Positions 44,464 through 52,659 of a DNA stretch of 64,000 bases are shown here, in pieces. The first letter of the stretch is position 1, and each line of letters begins with the position of its first letter. The translations under genes and the position numbers were made by a program. This DNA comes from Promicromonospora soli (GTDB lineage: Bacteria > Actinomycetota > Actinomycetes > Actinomycetales > Cellulomonadaceae), in NCBI RefSeq assembly GCF_014653785.1, contig NZ_BNAS01000001.1:248001-312000 (forward strand), read 5' to 3'. The notes beneath the pieces are model-generated. The model was not told the DNA's origin. It saw only the letters and a list, made by a program, of their open reading frames with translations, and made no database searches.

Positions 44464-45138
44464 TCACACGTGCACGACGACGGGCGCGCCGGGGTGGTCG
44501 AGGAGCTCGCCGAGGGCGCTGACCACCTGGGCCGGGGTCCTGGTCTGGGCCGGGTCCTCGTTGCGGTCGTCGCCGGAGACCGCGTGGTCGATGACGAGCT
44601 CGTGGAAGCGCACGGGCGGCCCGGCTTCCGGTGGTCGAGCCTGTCGGGACTCGAGGCGCAGCACCTGGACGAGCATCGCCAGCCCGGCGCCGGTGACGCT
44701 GATCGCGCCGGACCCGGCCATGGCCTCGCGGGACGCGGCGCCGTTGAGCACGATGTAGGGGTCGCCCGGCTCCAGCAGCGGCACGAGCGCGCGTGCGGCT
44801 TCGAGGTGCGCGGTGAGGTGGGAGGCCAGCGTCGCGGACCACTCGGACGCGTCCACGTCCAGGAGCGGGGCGCCCTTGTGCCAGCCGCCGATCGACGCCA
44901 CGACGGCCCCGGGCAGCGGTGCGCCGGCCTGCGCGCAGGCGGCGCGGACGGCGCCGGGCAGTGCGGTCACCTCGGTGCTGAGGACGGGGATCACCCCGGG
45001 CTGGGCGATGAACCACTCGGGCAGCGGACGGCGCGCGGCCGCGAGCACCGGCCGACCGCCGGCAGCCAGGCCGCGAGCGACCCGGCTGCCGACGAACCCG
45101 CTCGCCCCGACGACGAGGACGGGGCGGGGGCTGTTCAC
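44464..45138 (-). CDS. NAD(P)-binding Rossmann oxidoreductase (SDR/NmrA-like)
   Basis: 224-residue Rossmann protein. The dinucleotide loop is VLVVGASGFVGSRVARGL at the very N-terminus, followed by ARRPLPEW, VVASIGGWHKG and LVPLLEPGDPYIVLNGAAS where short-chain dehydrogenases place Ser. No clear YxxxK is visible, so catalysis is uncertain. A REP-like repeat (44633-44650) is translated in frame as part of LRLESRQARP. The start is GTG, 7 nt after a minus-strand TAGCCT (45145-45150). It lies between zapE and two DUF805 genes. Confidence 0.8.
   Translation of the reverse strand: MNSPRPVLVVGASGFVGSRVARGLAAGGRPVLAAARRPLPEWFIAQPGVIPVLSTEVTALPGAVRAACAQAGAPLPGAVVASIGGWHKGAPLLDVDASEWSATLASHLTAHLEAARALVPLLEPGDPYIVLNGAASREAMAGSGAISVTGAGLAMLVQVLRLESRQARPPEAGPPVRFHELVIDHAVSGDDRNEDPAQTRTPAQVVSALGELLDHPGAPVVVHV
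44633..44650. repeat. REP-like repeat inside the oxidoreductase gene
   Basis: ggtcgagcctgtcgggac, a diverged form of the ggtcgagcttgtcgagacc element in the GH43 gene (16500-16518). It lies in frame. Confidence 0.5.
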
Positions 45139-45144
45139 TGGCTC

Positions 45145-45150
45145 AGGCTA
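45145..45150 (-). promoter_or_regulatory. Leaderless -10 box of the oxidoreductase gene
   Basis: Minus-strand TAGCCT ends 7 nt before the GTG at 45138. Confidence 0.5.
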
Positions 45151-45152
45151 GA

Positions 45153-45590
45153 TCAGACGGCAGACGTCTGCTCCACTGCCTTGGGGTCCGCGCCGAAGCG
45201 GTTGGGCCCCTGGGTGCCTTCGGTCGCCTCCCAGACGATCAGCATGATCGGACCGACGACCGGAACGAACGCGAAGAAGTACCAGAAGCCGGAGCGGTCG
45301 GTGTCGTGCAGGCGACGGACCAGGACACCCAGGCTCGGCAGGAACAGCGCGAGGCCGACGACCGACACGATGAGGTAGCCGGTCATCACGGAGCCGGGCA
45401 TCTGCGCCGCCGGGTCAGCCATGAGGTCCGCCGTGTAGGCGGTGAGGCCGGGCACGACCAGGGCGAAATAGAGGATCGACATGACGATCGTGTAGGCCAG
45501 GGCGAACCACCAGTACTCGGAGCGGCGGGCGCGGCCGCTGAAGACCGCGTACTTCGACAGCACTGTGCGGATCGATTCGATGAACGACAT
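45153..45590 (-). CDS. DUF805 membrane protein, copy A
   Basis: 145-residue integral membrane protein of the DUF805 family. It has SGRARRSEYWWFALAY near the start, helices around residues 27-50, 70-90 and 105-122, and the family motif LGVLVRRLHDTDRSGFWYFF. The tail is GPNRFGADPKA. Function unknown. The start is the ATG of MSFIESIR, with GAGAGG about 9 nt upstream. It is a paralogue of the next gene and shares its N-terminal MSF(I/L)(E/D)S(I/V)RT pattern. Confidence 0.88.
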   Translation of the reverse strand: MSFIESIRTVLSKYAVFSGRARRSEYWWFALAYTIVMSILYFALVVPGLTAYTADLMADPAAQMPGSVMTGYLIVSVVGLALFLPSLGVLVRRLHDTDRSGFWYFFAFVPVVGPIMLIVWEATEGTQGPNRFGADPKAVEQTSAV

Positions 45591-45741
45591 CGGAGGAAAA
45601 CCTCTCTCAGGTGTTGTGCCGGAGATCTCCGGCAACTGCGCACATAGTCTCCTGATTTGGAGAACTCTGCACAAGGTTGAAATGGGGCAGAAGGGGCGGT
45701 CCACTCCGAAGGTATGAATCGCCCCGCCCCAGGTGTGTTCG

Positions 45742-46179
45742 TCAGTACGCGATCGCGGGCTGCGCGGGCGCCGTCTGCTGCCCCTTGGGGTCCGGCCCGA
45801 ACCGGTTGGGCCCGGGCTCGCCGCCCGCCGCGAGCAGCACGATGCCGATGATGCCGCCGGCGAACGGGATGAAGGTCAGGAGGAAGAACCAGCCGGACTT
45901 GCCCGTGTCGTGCAGGCGGCGGACCGCTGCCGAGATCATCGGCACGACGGTCCCGAGCGCGAGGATCGTCCAGAGGATCATCCCGATCGTGCCGAGCACC
46001 CCGGGCTCCTCGGTGACCGGGTCCATCGTGATCAGGGCCGGGATCATGAACGCCACGAAGACGACGACGTACGCGGCCGACACCGCGAGGTACCAGAACC
46101 AGTACTCGGAGGGGCGCGCACGCCCGCTGAAGTCGCCGTATTTGCGCAGGCAGGTCCGGACGGAGTCCAAGAACGACAT
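45742..46179 (-). CDS. DUF805 membrane protein, copy B
   Basis: 145-residue paralogue of the gene that follows it on the minus strand: SGRARPSEYWFWYLAV, three to four hydrophobic helices, AAVRRLHDTGKSGWFF and GPNRFGPDPKGQQ. Same length and motif order, moderate identity, so the duplication is not recent. GGGAAC lies upstream at a long spacing. 151 nt separate the two, enough for separate promoters. Confidence 0.88.
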   Translation of the reverse strand: MSFLDSVRTCLRKYGDFSGRARPSEYWFWYLAVSAAYVVVFVAFMIPALITMDPVTEEPGVLGTIGMILWTILALGTVVPMISAAVRRLHDTGKSGWFFLLTFIPFAGGIIGIVLLAAGGEPGPNRFGPDPKGQQTAPAQPAIAY

Positions 46180-46328
46180 GTGTTGGAAGTTCCCTATTGT
46201 CTTGTGGGTCGGGCCGGAGGACCCGGTTGTCCAGGACACCTCCGGCGATGTGCCCACAGTGTCTCGGCGCGTCGTGCGACGGACAAGCCGGGGACCTGGG
46301 CAGAAGTACCCATGGCCCGGCCCGGACA

Positions 46329-46370
46329 TGTCAGACGCTCAGGTCACCTGGGCGACCTGAGCGTCTGACA
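46329..46370. terminator. Perfect 17-bp hairpin after the ATP-grasp gene
   Basis: tgtcagacgctcaggtc and its exact complement flank an 8-nt loop (acctgggc). It begins 20 nt beyond the ATP-grasp stop codon on the minus strand. No T-run, so it may act as a processing or retroregulatory hairpin or a weak terminator. Confidence 0.7.
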
Positions 46371-46390
46371 CGTCGGCGGGACTGCCCGCC

Positions 46391-47695
46391 TCAGTAGCCC
46401 GTAGCGGTCGGCTCCGGGTAGTACTGCGAGTACTTGCGGCGGTAGTTCTGCGTGATCGCCTCGACGATGAGCCGGCGCCTGAGACCGGAGTCGGCGTCGT
46501 ACTTGAGGGGGTTGACCACGTCGCCGCTGGACTTGAGCGCCTTGAGCCGGGCCTTGAGCTCGGGGTCCAGGACGTACCTCGACAGCAGGCCGAACGGCAC
46601 CACCGTGTACAGCACCTCACGCACCGCCCGCACCGGGCGGATCGGGCGGTGCAGGATCCAGTCCTCGACGAGCACGCGGGCCACGTTGGCCCCGCCCGCC
46701 GTCACGTAGTAGTTGTTCCGCCCGATGCGCGGGTTGACCTCGAAGTACACGTGCCGGCCCGTGCGCGGGTCCAGCTTGTAGTCGAAGTTGGCGAAGCCCA
46801 CGTAGCCGGTCGTGTCGAGGAACCGGGTGGCGGCGTCCATGGCGTCGTCGTACGCCTCCACCAGGATCGCCGCCGGGATGCCGAGCGTGCCCGGCGTGTG
46901 CTCCTCCAGGAGCACCCGCCCGGTGGCCAGGAGCGTCACCTCGCCCGACGTGTCGCGGTACGCGGTCAGGGACCGCATCTGCGTCTCGTCGCCCGGGATG
47001 AACTCCTGCACCAAGAACGTGCCCGGGTACTTCGCGTCCGCGAGGTTGCCCAGCAGCTCGTCCAGCTCTGCGCGGGAGTCGATGTGGTGGATCTTCGCCT
47101 TGCCGGGGAAGTCCACGTAGTACCACTCGGCGCTGTTCGACGGCTTGCCCACCACGGGGTACTGCAGGTCCACCTCGAGGGTGGGCACGGCGGCACGGCC
47201 GCCTTCGGCCACCAGCTTGGCGACGTCGACCGCCACCGTGCGCGGCGTCGGGATGCCGAGCCGGTCGCAGACCTGCGCGAAGCCCTCCTTGCTGCTCACC
47301 TGCTCCAGGACGGGCAGCGACGGGTACGGCAGCACGTAACCCGCCGCCTCCAGGCGCTCCCGGTTCAGGATGACGGTGCGCACGTGCCAGTCCGCGTTCG
47401 TCAGCAGGATCAGCACCTTGTCCCTGTGCTGCTGCGCGATGCCCTCGAGCGTCGCGAGGAACACGTCCACCTCGTCCAGGCCGGGCACCACGAGGTTCTC
47501 TGCGATCGCCGAGTCCTGCATCGCGCGGGTGGCGACCTTGGAGAGCACGACGGCGTGGGTGCGGTACTGCTCGTGGAACGCGCGCACCAGGGCGTACATC
47601 CCGACGTCGCCGCCGATCCCCACCACCATCATCTCGGGGACCGGGCTCTCCCCGCCGCCACCTGCCAGCCCCTTGTCCGCGGGGAAACCCCTCAC
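46391..47695 (-). CDS. ATP-grasp carboxylate-amine ligase (D-aspartate ligase-like)
   Basis: 434-residue ATP-grasp enzyme. The pre-ATP-grasp domain starts VVGIGGDVGMYALVRAFHEQ, and the ATP-binding region has YPVVGKPSNSAEWY, TFLVQEFIPGDETQM and the metal-binding FEVNPRIGRNNYYV. The layout resembles D-aspartate ligases, which add D-Asp to peptidoglycan precursors, although other amine ligases look alike. A FemX-like bridge enzyme at 51255 supports a wall role. The GTG start overlaps the gnd stop (GTGA); an ATG 21 codons later is an alternative start. Confidence 0.75.
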   Translation of the reverse strand: MRGFPADKGLAGGGGESPVPEMMVVGIGGDVGMYALVRAFHEQYRTHAVVLSKVATRAMQDSAIAENLVVPGLDEVDVFLATLEGIAQQHRDKVLILLTNADWHVRTVILNRERLEAAGYVLPYPSLPVLEQVSSKEGFAQVCDRLGIPTPRTVAVDVAKLVAEGGRAAVPTLEVDLQYPVVGKPSNSAEWYYVDFPGKAKIHHIDSRAELDELLGNLADAKYPGTFLVQEFIPGDETQMRSLTAYRDTSGEVTLLATGRVLLEEHTPGTLGIPAAILVEAYDDAMDAATRFLDTTGYVGFANFDYKLDPRTGRHVYFEVNPRIGRNNYYVTAGGANVARVLVEDWILHRPIRPVRAVREVLYTVVPFGLLSRYVLDPELKARLKALKSSGDVVNPLKYDADSGLRRRLIVEAITQNYRRKYSQYYPEPTATGY

Positions 47696-49128
47696 GCCTC
47701 GGCCTCCGTGCGGTCCCCGGACCACTCGGTGTGGAACGTTCCCTCGCGGTCGACCCGCTTGTAGGTGTGCGCCCCGAAGAAGTCGCGCTGCGCCTGCACC
47801 AGGGCGGCGGGCAGCCGCTCGGCGCGGACGCCGTCGTAGTACGCGAGCGAGGAGGAGAACGCCGGCGTCGGCACGCCGTTCTGGGCCGCACCGGCCACGA
47901 TGCGGCGCCACGCGGGCAGACCGCTCGCGACGGCGTCGGTGAAGTACTGGTCCGCGAGCAGCAGGGGCAGGTCCTGGTCGCGCTCGTACGCCTCGGTGAT
48001 CCGGTTCAGGAACCGGGCACGGATGATGCAGCCGCCGCGCCAGATGCGGGCCATCGCGCCACGGTCGATGTCCCACCCGAACTCGGTGGCGGCCGCCGCG
48101 ATCTGGTCGAAGCCCTGCGAGTAGGCGACGACCTTGGAGGCGTACAGGGCCTGGCGGACGTCCTCGATGAACGCTGCCCGGTCCTTGACCTCCCAGCTCG
48201 CGGCGTGCGCGGGCAGAGCCGCGCGGCCGGCGGCGCGCTGCGGCACCGAGCCGGACAGAGCGCGGGCGAACGTGGCCTCCGCGATGCCCGTGATCGGCAC
48301 GCCCAGGTCCAGGCCGTTCTGCACGGTCCAGCGGCCCGTGCCCTTCTGCTCCGCCTGGTCCAGCACGATGTCGACGAACGCCTTGCCGGTCTCCGCGTCG
48401 ACGTGCTGCAGCACGTCGGCGGTGATCTCGATGAGGAACGACTCCAGGTCGCCGGTGTTCCACTGCGCGAAGATCTCGCCGATCTCCGCCGCGGAAGCCC
48501 CGAGCCCCTGGCGCAGCAGGTCGTACGCCTCGGCGATGAGCTGCATGTCGGCGTACTCGATGCCGTTGTGCACCATCTTGACGAAGTGCCCGGCGCCGTC
48601 GGAGCCCACGTAGGTGCAGCACGGGACGCCGTCCACCTTCGCGGAGATGTCCTCCAGGATGGGGCCGAGCGACTCGTACGACTCGGGCGTGCCGCCCGGC
48701 ATGATGGACGGGCCGTTCAGCGCGCCCTCCTCCCCGCCGGACACGCCGCTGCCGACGAAGTGCAGTCCGTGCTTCTTCAGGGCGGCCTCGCGCCGGATGG
48801 TGTCCGGGAAGTGCGCGTTACCGGCGTCGACCACGATGTCGCCCTCCTCCAGGAGGGGCACCAGCTCGTCGATGACCGCGTCCGTGGGACCGCCGGCCTT
48901 GACCATGATGACCACCTTGCGCGGCCGCTCGAGCGACGCGACGAAGTCCGCCATCGACTTGGCCGGGACGAACTCGCCGTCGCTGCCGTGCTCCGCGACC
49001 AGCGACTCGGTCTTGGCGTACGAGCGGTTGTGGACCGCCACCGTGTAGCCGTGACGTGCGAAGTTCCGCGCGAGGTTGCGACCCATCACCGCCAGCCCGG
49101 TGACGCCGATCTGTGCTGTGCCTGACAC
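47692..49128 (-). CDS. gnd: 6-phosphogluconate dehydrogenase (decarboxylating)
   Basis: Oxidative pentose phosphate enzyme: 6-phosphogluconate + NADP+ to ribulose 5-phosphate + CO2 + NADPH. The 478-residue protein is full length for the long (dimeric) form: GVTGLAVMGRNLARNFARHG, the NADP motif HNRSYAKT, GSGVSGGEEGALNGPS (substrate loop), HNGIEYADMQLIAEAYDLL and a C-terminal tail IAYYDGVRAERLPAALVQAQRDFFGAHTYKR type segment. GTG start 8 nt after AAGGAG. Its stop overlaps the start of the ATP-grasp ligase gene, so the two are translationally coupled. Confidence 0.95.
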   Translation of the reverse strand: MSGTAQIGVTGLAVMGRNLARNFARHGYTVAVHNRSYAKTESLVAEHGSDGEFVPAKSMADFVASLERPRKVVIMVKAGGPTDAVIDELVPLLEEGDIVVDAGNAHFPDTIRREAALKKHGLHFVGSGVSGGEEGALNGPSIMPGGTPESYESLGPILEDISAKVDGVPCCTYVGSDGAGHFVKMVHNGIEYADMQLIAEAYDLLRQGLGASAAEIGEIFAQWNTGDLESFLIEITADVLQHVDAETGKAFVDIVLDQAEQKGTGRWTVQNGLDLGVPITGIAEATFARALSGSVPQRAAGRAALPAHAASWEVKDRAAFIEDVRQALYASKVVAYSQGFDQIAAAATEFGWDIDRGAMARIWRGGCIIRARFLNRITEAYERDQDLPLLLADQYFTDAVASGLPAWRRIVAGAAQNGVPTPAFSSSLAYYDGVRAERLPAALVQAQRDFFGAHTYKRVDREGTFHTEWSGDRTEAEA

Positions 49129-49278
49129 GTTCTTGCTCCTTCTCCGTGGGAACGGGCCGGCACACGCGCAGCGCGCCGTGACCCTCGGTCAGCCTAGTAG
49201 GGCCCGTGAACACAGGGCGACGCAGGTCACGATCCGGCGACAGCCGCGCGCCTCCGCCTGGAGGCACCGGCCCGGACG

Positions 49279-49284
49279 TACCGT
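49279..49284 (+). promoter_or_regulatory. Leaderless -10 box of the DUF3000 gene
   Basis: TACCGT ends 7 nt before the GTG at 49291. Confidence 0.5.
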
Positions 49285-49290
49285 GAAGAA

Positions 49291-49959
49291 GTGACCAGCG
49301 GCCCGCCCACCGGCGTTCCCGTCGACTTCGCAGCAGCCCTCGCCGACCTGCGACGGCAGGCCCTGCGCGCCGAGGTGCGCCTCACCGAGATCCCCGCGCC
49401 CCGCCGGGTGGCACCGTTCAGCGTGGCGCTCTCGGGCGACGTCCTGCCCGGCGCGCCGCAGGGCCGGCCCGACCGGGGCGGTGACAAGGACCACGACCAC
49501 TCCGATGAGCCGCTCGCGACCGGCCGGTTCGTCGTCCTGCACGACCCGGCCGGGCAGGAGGCCTGGCACGGCACCTTCCGCGTGGTGACGCTGGTCCGCG
49601 CCACGCTCGAGCCCGAGATGGCCGCCGACCCGATGCTGGCCGACGTCGCCTGGTCCTGGGTCCACGAGTGCCTCGAGTCCGCAGGGCTCGCCCCGGGCAC
49701 GGACACCGTTGCCGACGGCGGCACGGTCACCCGGGTGCTGTCCCAGAGCTACGGCGCCCTCGACGGCACGCCCGACGCGGTGGACCTCGAGATCCGAGCG
49801 TCGTGGACACCGCTGGACACGCTGCTGGGCAGGCACCTGAGCGCGTGGGCGGCGCTGCTCACCATGGCCGCGGGAGTGCCCCCGCTTCCCGAGGGCGTCG
49901 CTACCCTCACCAGGCGGTTTACCGACAGGTCCAGGCAACGCCATACGGTAGGTCCATGA
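49291..49959 (+). CDS. DUF3000 protein
   Basis: 222-residue actinobacterial protein of unknown function. It starts FAAALADLRRQALRAEVRLTEIPAPRR, continues with LVRATLEPEMAADPMLADVAW and ends with SAWAALLTMAAGVPPLPEGV, which is the DUF3000 pattern. A charged loop (GGDKDHDHSDEP) interrupts it near 65. It is soluble, with no signal. The stop overlaps the RNase D start (ATGA), an arrangement widespread in actinobacteria, so a link to RNA processing is plausible but unproven. Confidence 0.88.
   Translation: MTSGPPTGVPVDFAAALADLRRQALRAEVRLTEIPAPRRVAPFSVALSGDVLPGAPQGRPDRGGDKDHDHSDEPLATGRFVVLHDPAGQEAWHGTFRVVTLVRATLEPEMAADPMLADVAWSWVHECLESAGLAPGTDTVADGGTVTRVLSQSYGALDGTPDAVDLEIRASWTPLDTLLGRHLSAWAALLTMAAGVPPLPEGVATLTRRFTDRSRQRHTVGP
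49944..49949 (+). promoter_or_regulatory. Leaderless -10 box inside the DUF3000 gene
   Basis: TACGGT ends 7 nt before the RNase D ATG at 49956, so the downstream gene could also have its own leaderless transcript. Confidence 0.45.
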
Positions 49960-51221
49960 CCACCACGGAGCGAGGCGTCCCTGCGGAGACATCGACGCCC
50001 GTGCCGGCCCCCGTCACACCACTGACCGAGCCCGCCGACGGACTGCCTGACGTCGTGGCCACCGAGAGTGCTTTCGCGCGCGTCGTCGAGGCGTTCGCCG
50101 CCGGCTCGGGGCCGGTCGCCGCCGACGCCGAGCGCGCCTCCGGGTACCGGTACGGCCAGGCGACCTACCTGATCCAGGTGCGGCGCGCGGGCGCGGGCAC
50201 CGCGCTGATCGACCCCGTCGGCGTCCCCGACCTCTCGCCGCTGGGCGAGGCCGTGGGCGACGCCGAGTTCGTGCTGCACGCCGCCTCGCAGGACCTGCCG
50301 GGGTTCGCCGCGCACGGGCTGCGCCCCGCCCGGGTCTTCGACACCGAGCTCGCCGCGCGGCTGCTCGGCATGGAGCGCGTGGGCCTCGCCGCCGTCGTCG
50401 CCGACGTGCTGGGGCTGGGGCTGGCGAAGGAGCACTCCGCCGTCGACTGGTCCACCCGCCCGCTGCCGGAGGACTGGCTGCGGTACGCGGCGCTCGACGT
50501 CGAGGTGCTCGTCGAGCTGCGCGACCGGCTCGCCGAGCGGCTCGAGGCCGCCGGGAAGGCCGAGTGGGCGGCACAGGAGTTCGAGGCGGTGCGCACCGCC
50601 GCCCCGCCGGCGCCGCGGGTCGACCCGTGGCGGCGCACGTCCGGCATGCACGTGCTGCGCAACCCGCGCCAGGTCGCCGCGGTGCGGGCGATGTGGTTCG
50701 CGCGGGACGCCAGCGCCCAGGCGCGGGACATCTCGCCCGGCCGGGTCCTGCCCGACCGCGCGATAGTCGCAGCCGCCAAGGCCATGCCGAAGACCGCCGG
50801 CCAGCTCGTGCTGCTGCCGGAGTTCGCCGGCAAGGGCACCAGGCGCCGGGCCGCCTACTGGCAGAGTGCGATCGACCAGGCACGCGCCCTGCCCGACGCC
50901 GAGCTGCCCAGCGTGCGCGGCCCGCGCACCGACGGCCCGCCGCCCCCGCGCACCTGGGGCGACCGGGACGCCACGGCGGCGCGCCGCCTCACGGCGGCCC
51001 GCGAGCTCGTGACGGCGCTGTCCGAGGACCTGAGCATCCCGGTCGAGAACCTGCTGCAGCCCGACGCGCTGCGCCGCCTGTGCTGGACGCCGCCGTCGCC
51101 CGCCGACGCCGGCGCGATCACCGAGTTCCTGCGGAGCCGTGGCGCCCGCGAGTGGCAGCTCGGCCTCCTGGTGGAGGGCCTGGAGCGGGCGTTCGCCGAG
51201 GTGACACGGGAACAGGTGTGA
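49956..51221 (+). CDS. rnd: Ribonuclease D (DEDD exonuclease with HRDC domain)
   Basis: 3'-5' exoribonuclease probably trimming tRNA or other stable RNA 3' ends. 421 residues: an N-terminal DEDDy exonuclease domain with VAADAERASGYRY (DxE), LHAASQDLPGF, FDTELAARLLG and YAALDVEVL (YxxxD). The HRDC-type helical domain (about 235-310) has ARDASAQARDISPGRVLPD, and a C-terminal extension with EFLRSRGAREWQLGLL follows. Complete. The ATG overlaps the DUF3000 stop. Confidence 0.9.
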   Translation: MTTTERGVPAETSTPVPAPVTPLTEPADGLPDVVATESAFARVVEAFAAGSGPVAADAERASGYRYGQATYLIQVRRAGAGTALIDPVGVPDLSPLGEAVGDAEFVLHAASQDLPGFAAHGLRPARVFDTELAARLLGMERVGLAAVVADVLGLGLAKEHSAVDWSTRPLPEDWLRYAALDVEVLVELRDRLAERLEAAGKAEWAAQEFEAVRTAAPPAPRVDPWRRTSGMHVLRNPRQVAAVRAMWFARDASAQARDISPGRVLPDRAIVAAAKAMPKTAGQLVLLPEFAGKGTRRRAAYWQSAIDQARALPDAELPSVRGPRTDGPPPPRTWGDRDATAARRLTAARELVTALSEDLSIPVENLLQPDALRRLCWTPPSPADAGAITEFLRSRGAREWQLGLLVEGLERAFAEVTREQV

Positions 51222-51254
51222 AAGCCCCGCGTCGACCCCAGTAGAGTCGTCCCC

Positions 51255-52310
51255 ATGCCAGCCCTGTCGGAGCCCATCACGCTCGCCGTCGACGTCGTCA
51301 CCGAACCTTCGACCTGGGACCGCGAGGTGCTCGCCCTGGGCGGGCACCCGCTCCAGCTGTGGGGATGGGGCGAGGTCAAGGCGGCCGGCAACTGGCGCGC
51401 GCACCGCCTGCGGGTGACTGAGGACGGCGCCACCGTCGGCCTGGCGCAGCTGCTCGTGCGGCCGCTGCCCGCCCAGTTCAAGGCTCTCTCGTACGTGCCG
51501 CGCGGCCCCGTCGTCGCGCACCACGACGGCGAGACGGCCCAGGCCGTCTTCGGCGTCGGCGACACCGCCACCCGTAACGCCGTGACGAACACCGTCGTGG
51601 AGTGGGCGCGCGAGAACGTGGGCGGCGTCGGTATCACCATCGAGCCGGACTGGCCCGCCGGCACCCAGCTCGACCTGGCCGGACGGCGGTACGCGCCGAA
51701 CCAGATCCTCATCCCCAGCACGCTGATCCTGGACCTCACCCAGTCCGCCGACGAGCTGCTGGCGGACATGCGCAAGTCCACCCGGTACGAGATCCGCAAG
51801 GGCAGCCGGGCGGGCCTCGACATCCGCCGGGTCACGGAGGACGCGGAGGTGCTGCGCGTGCTCGACGTCTACAAGGAGACCGCCGAGCGCGCGGGCTTCG
51901 CCATCCACTCCGACGAGTACTACCTCGACGTCAACCGGTCGCTCGGCGACAAGTCGGTGCTCGTGGCCACCTACATCGACGACGCGCCCGCATGCTTCGC
52001 GTGGTGCGTGAACTCGGCCAGCACCTCGTTCCTGCTGTACGGGGGCGGCAACGACGCCGGCCGCAAGGCCACGGCCACCGCGCCGACCTACTGGCGCACC
52101 ATCGAGATCGCCCGGGAGCAGGGCCTCGTGCGGTACGACATGAACGGCCTGCTCAACGACGGCATCAGCGACTTCAAGAAGAGCTTCGCCAAGCACACCG
52201 ACGAGCTCGTGGGCTCGATCGACGTCGCGTTCTCGCGCTGGTACAACACCTGGAACACCGCGCTGCCGACGGCCAAGAAGGTAGTCCGCAAGCTCCGCGG
52301 CAACGGCTGA
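51255..52310 (+). CDS. FemX/FemAB-type peptidoglycan bridge aminoacyltransferase
   Basis: tRNA-dependent aminoacyltransferase that adds the first bridge amino acid(s) to the Lys (or equivalent) of peptidoglycan precursors. 351 residues, with two GNAT-like halves: HPLQLWGWGEVKAAGNWRAHRL and LSYVPRGPVV in the first, then the helical MRKSTRYEIRKGSRAGLDIR and SDEYYLDVNRSLG, and YDMNGLLNDGISDFKKSF at the end, all classic FemAB signatures. The ATG is 8 nt after TAGAGT (51242-51247). With the ATP-grasp ligase it could build a dipeptide bridge of the L-aa-D-Asp/Glu type. Confidence 0.88.
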   Translation: MPALSEPITLAVDVVTEPSTWDREVLALGGHPLQLWGWGEVKAAGNWRAHRLRVTEDGATVGLAQLLVRPLPAQFKALSYVPRGPVVAHHDGETAQAVFGVGDTATRNAVTNTVVEWARENVGGVGITIEPDWPAGTQLDLAGRRYAPNQILIPSTLILDLTQSADELLADMRKSTRYEIRKGSRAGLDIRRVTEDAEVLRVLDVYKETAERAGFAIHSDEYYLDVNRSLGDKSVLVATYIDDAPACFAWCVNSASTSFLLYGGGNDAGRKATATAPTYWRTIEIAREQGLVRYDMNGLLNDGISDFKKSFAKHTDELVGSIDVAFSRWYNTWNTALPTAKKVVRKLRGNG

Positions 52311-52659
52311 GTTCGGTCCCCCGCACGCCACATCACGGTGACTTCGGTCCCCCGCACGCCACATCACGCTGACTTCGGTCGCTTGCCTTGAGATCGGTCG
52401 TTCAACGGACCGATCTCAAGGCAGGCGACCGAACTCATGCCAGCGCCGGTAGCCACTGACCGAACTCACGGCAGCGCCGCCGTCGTCGTCCGACGCGCCG
52501 CAGTGGCTCCCGCACCGCCATCCGAGACTCGGTGTCACGTTCCACCGAACCGGGTCTCACTTCGTGCGTGCTTTTTACCGGTACTCGCGGTAGCGTGTAT
52601 CTCGATCCAGCGGCGCCGCTCAACGGACGCCGCCGTCCCCAAAACCAGGAGTTCTGCTG
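52311..52659. other. 350-bp repeat-rich intergenic region
   Basis: It starts with two tandem 31-bp units (ttcggtcccccgcacg..., 52312-52342 and 52343-52373), continues into a large hairpin (52374-52433), then a 22-bp unit found twice (52427-52448 and 52458-52479). The last 180 bases, up to the fadA ribosome-binding site, contain an A/T-richer promoter-like patch (TTTTTACC, TAGCGT, TGTATC, about 52570-52600), and no gene. Confidence 0.7.
52374..52433. repeat. 26-bp inverted repeat (large hairpin)
   Basis: Arms of 26 nt (TTCGGTCGCTTGCCTTGAGA... and its complement) pair with a single mismatch around the loop gttcaacg. It lies 63 nt after the femX-type stop and may terminate that gene or be an intergenic repeat element. 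Confidence 0.8.

Noticed and set aside
47731-47745. gaacgttcc resembling the LacI operator core
   Set aside because: It lies inside the gnd coding region, lacks the GGGATA/TATCCC arms and is far from any carbohydrate gene.
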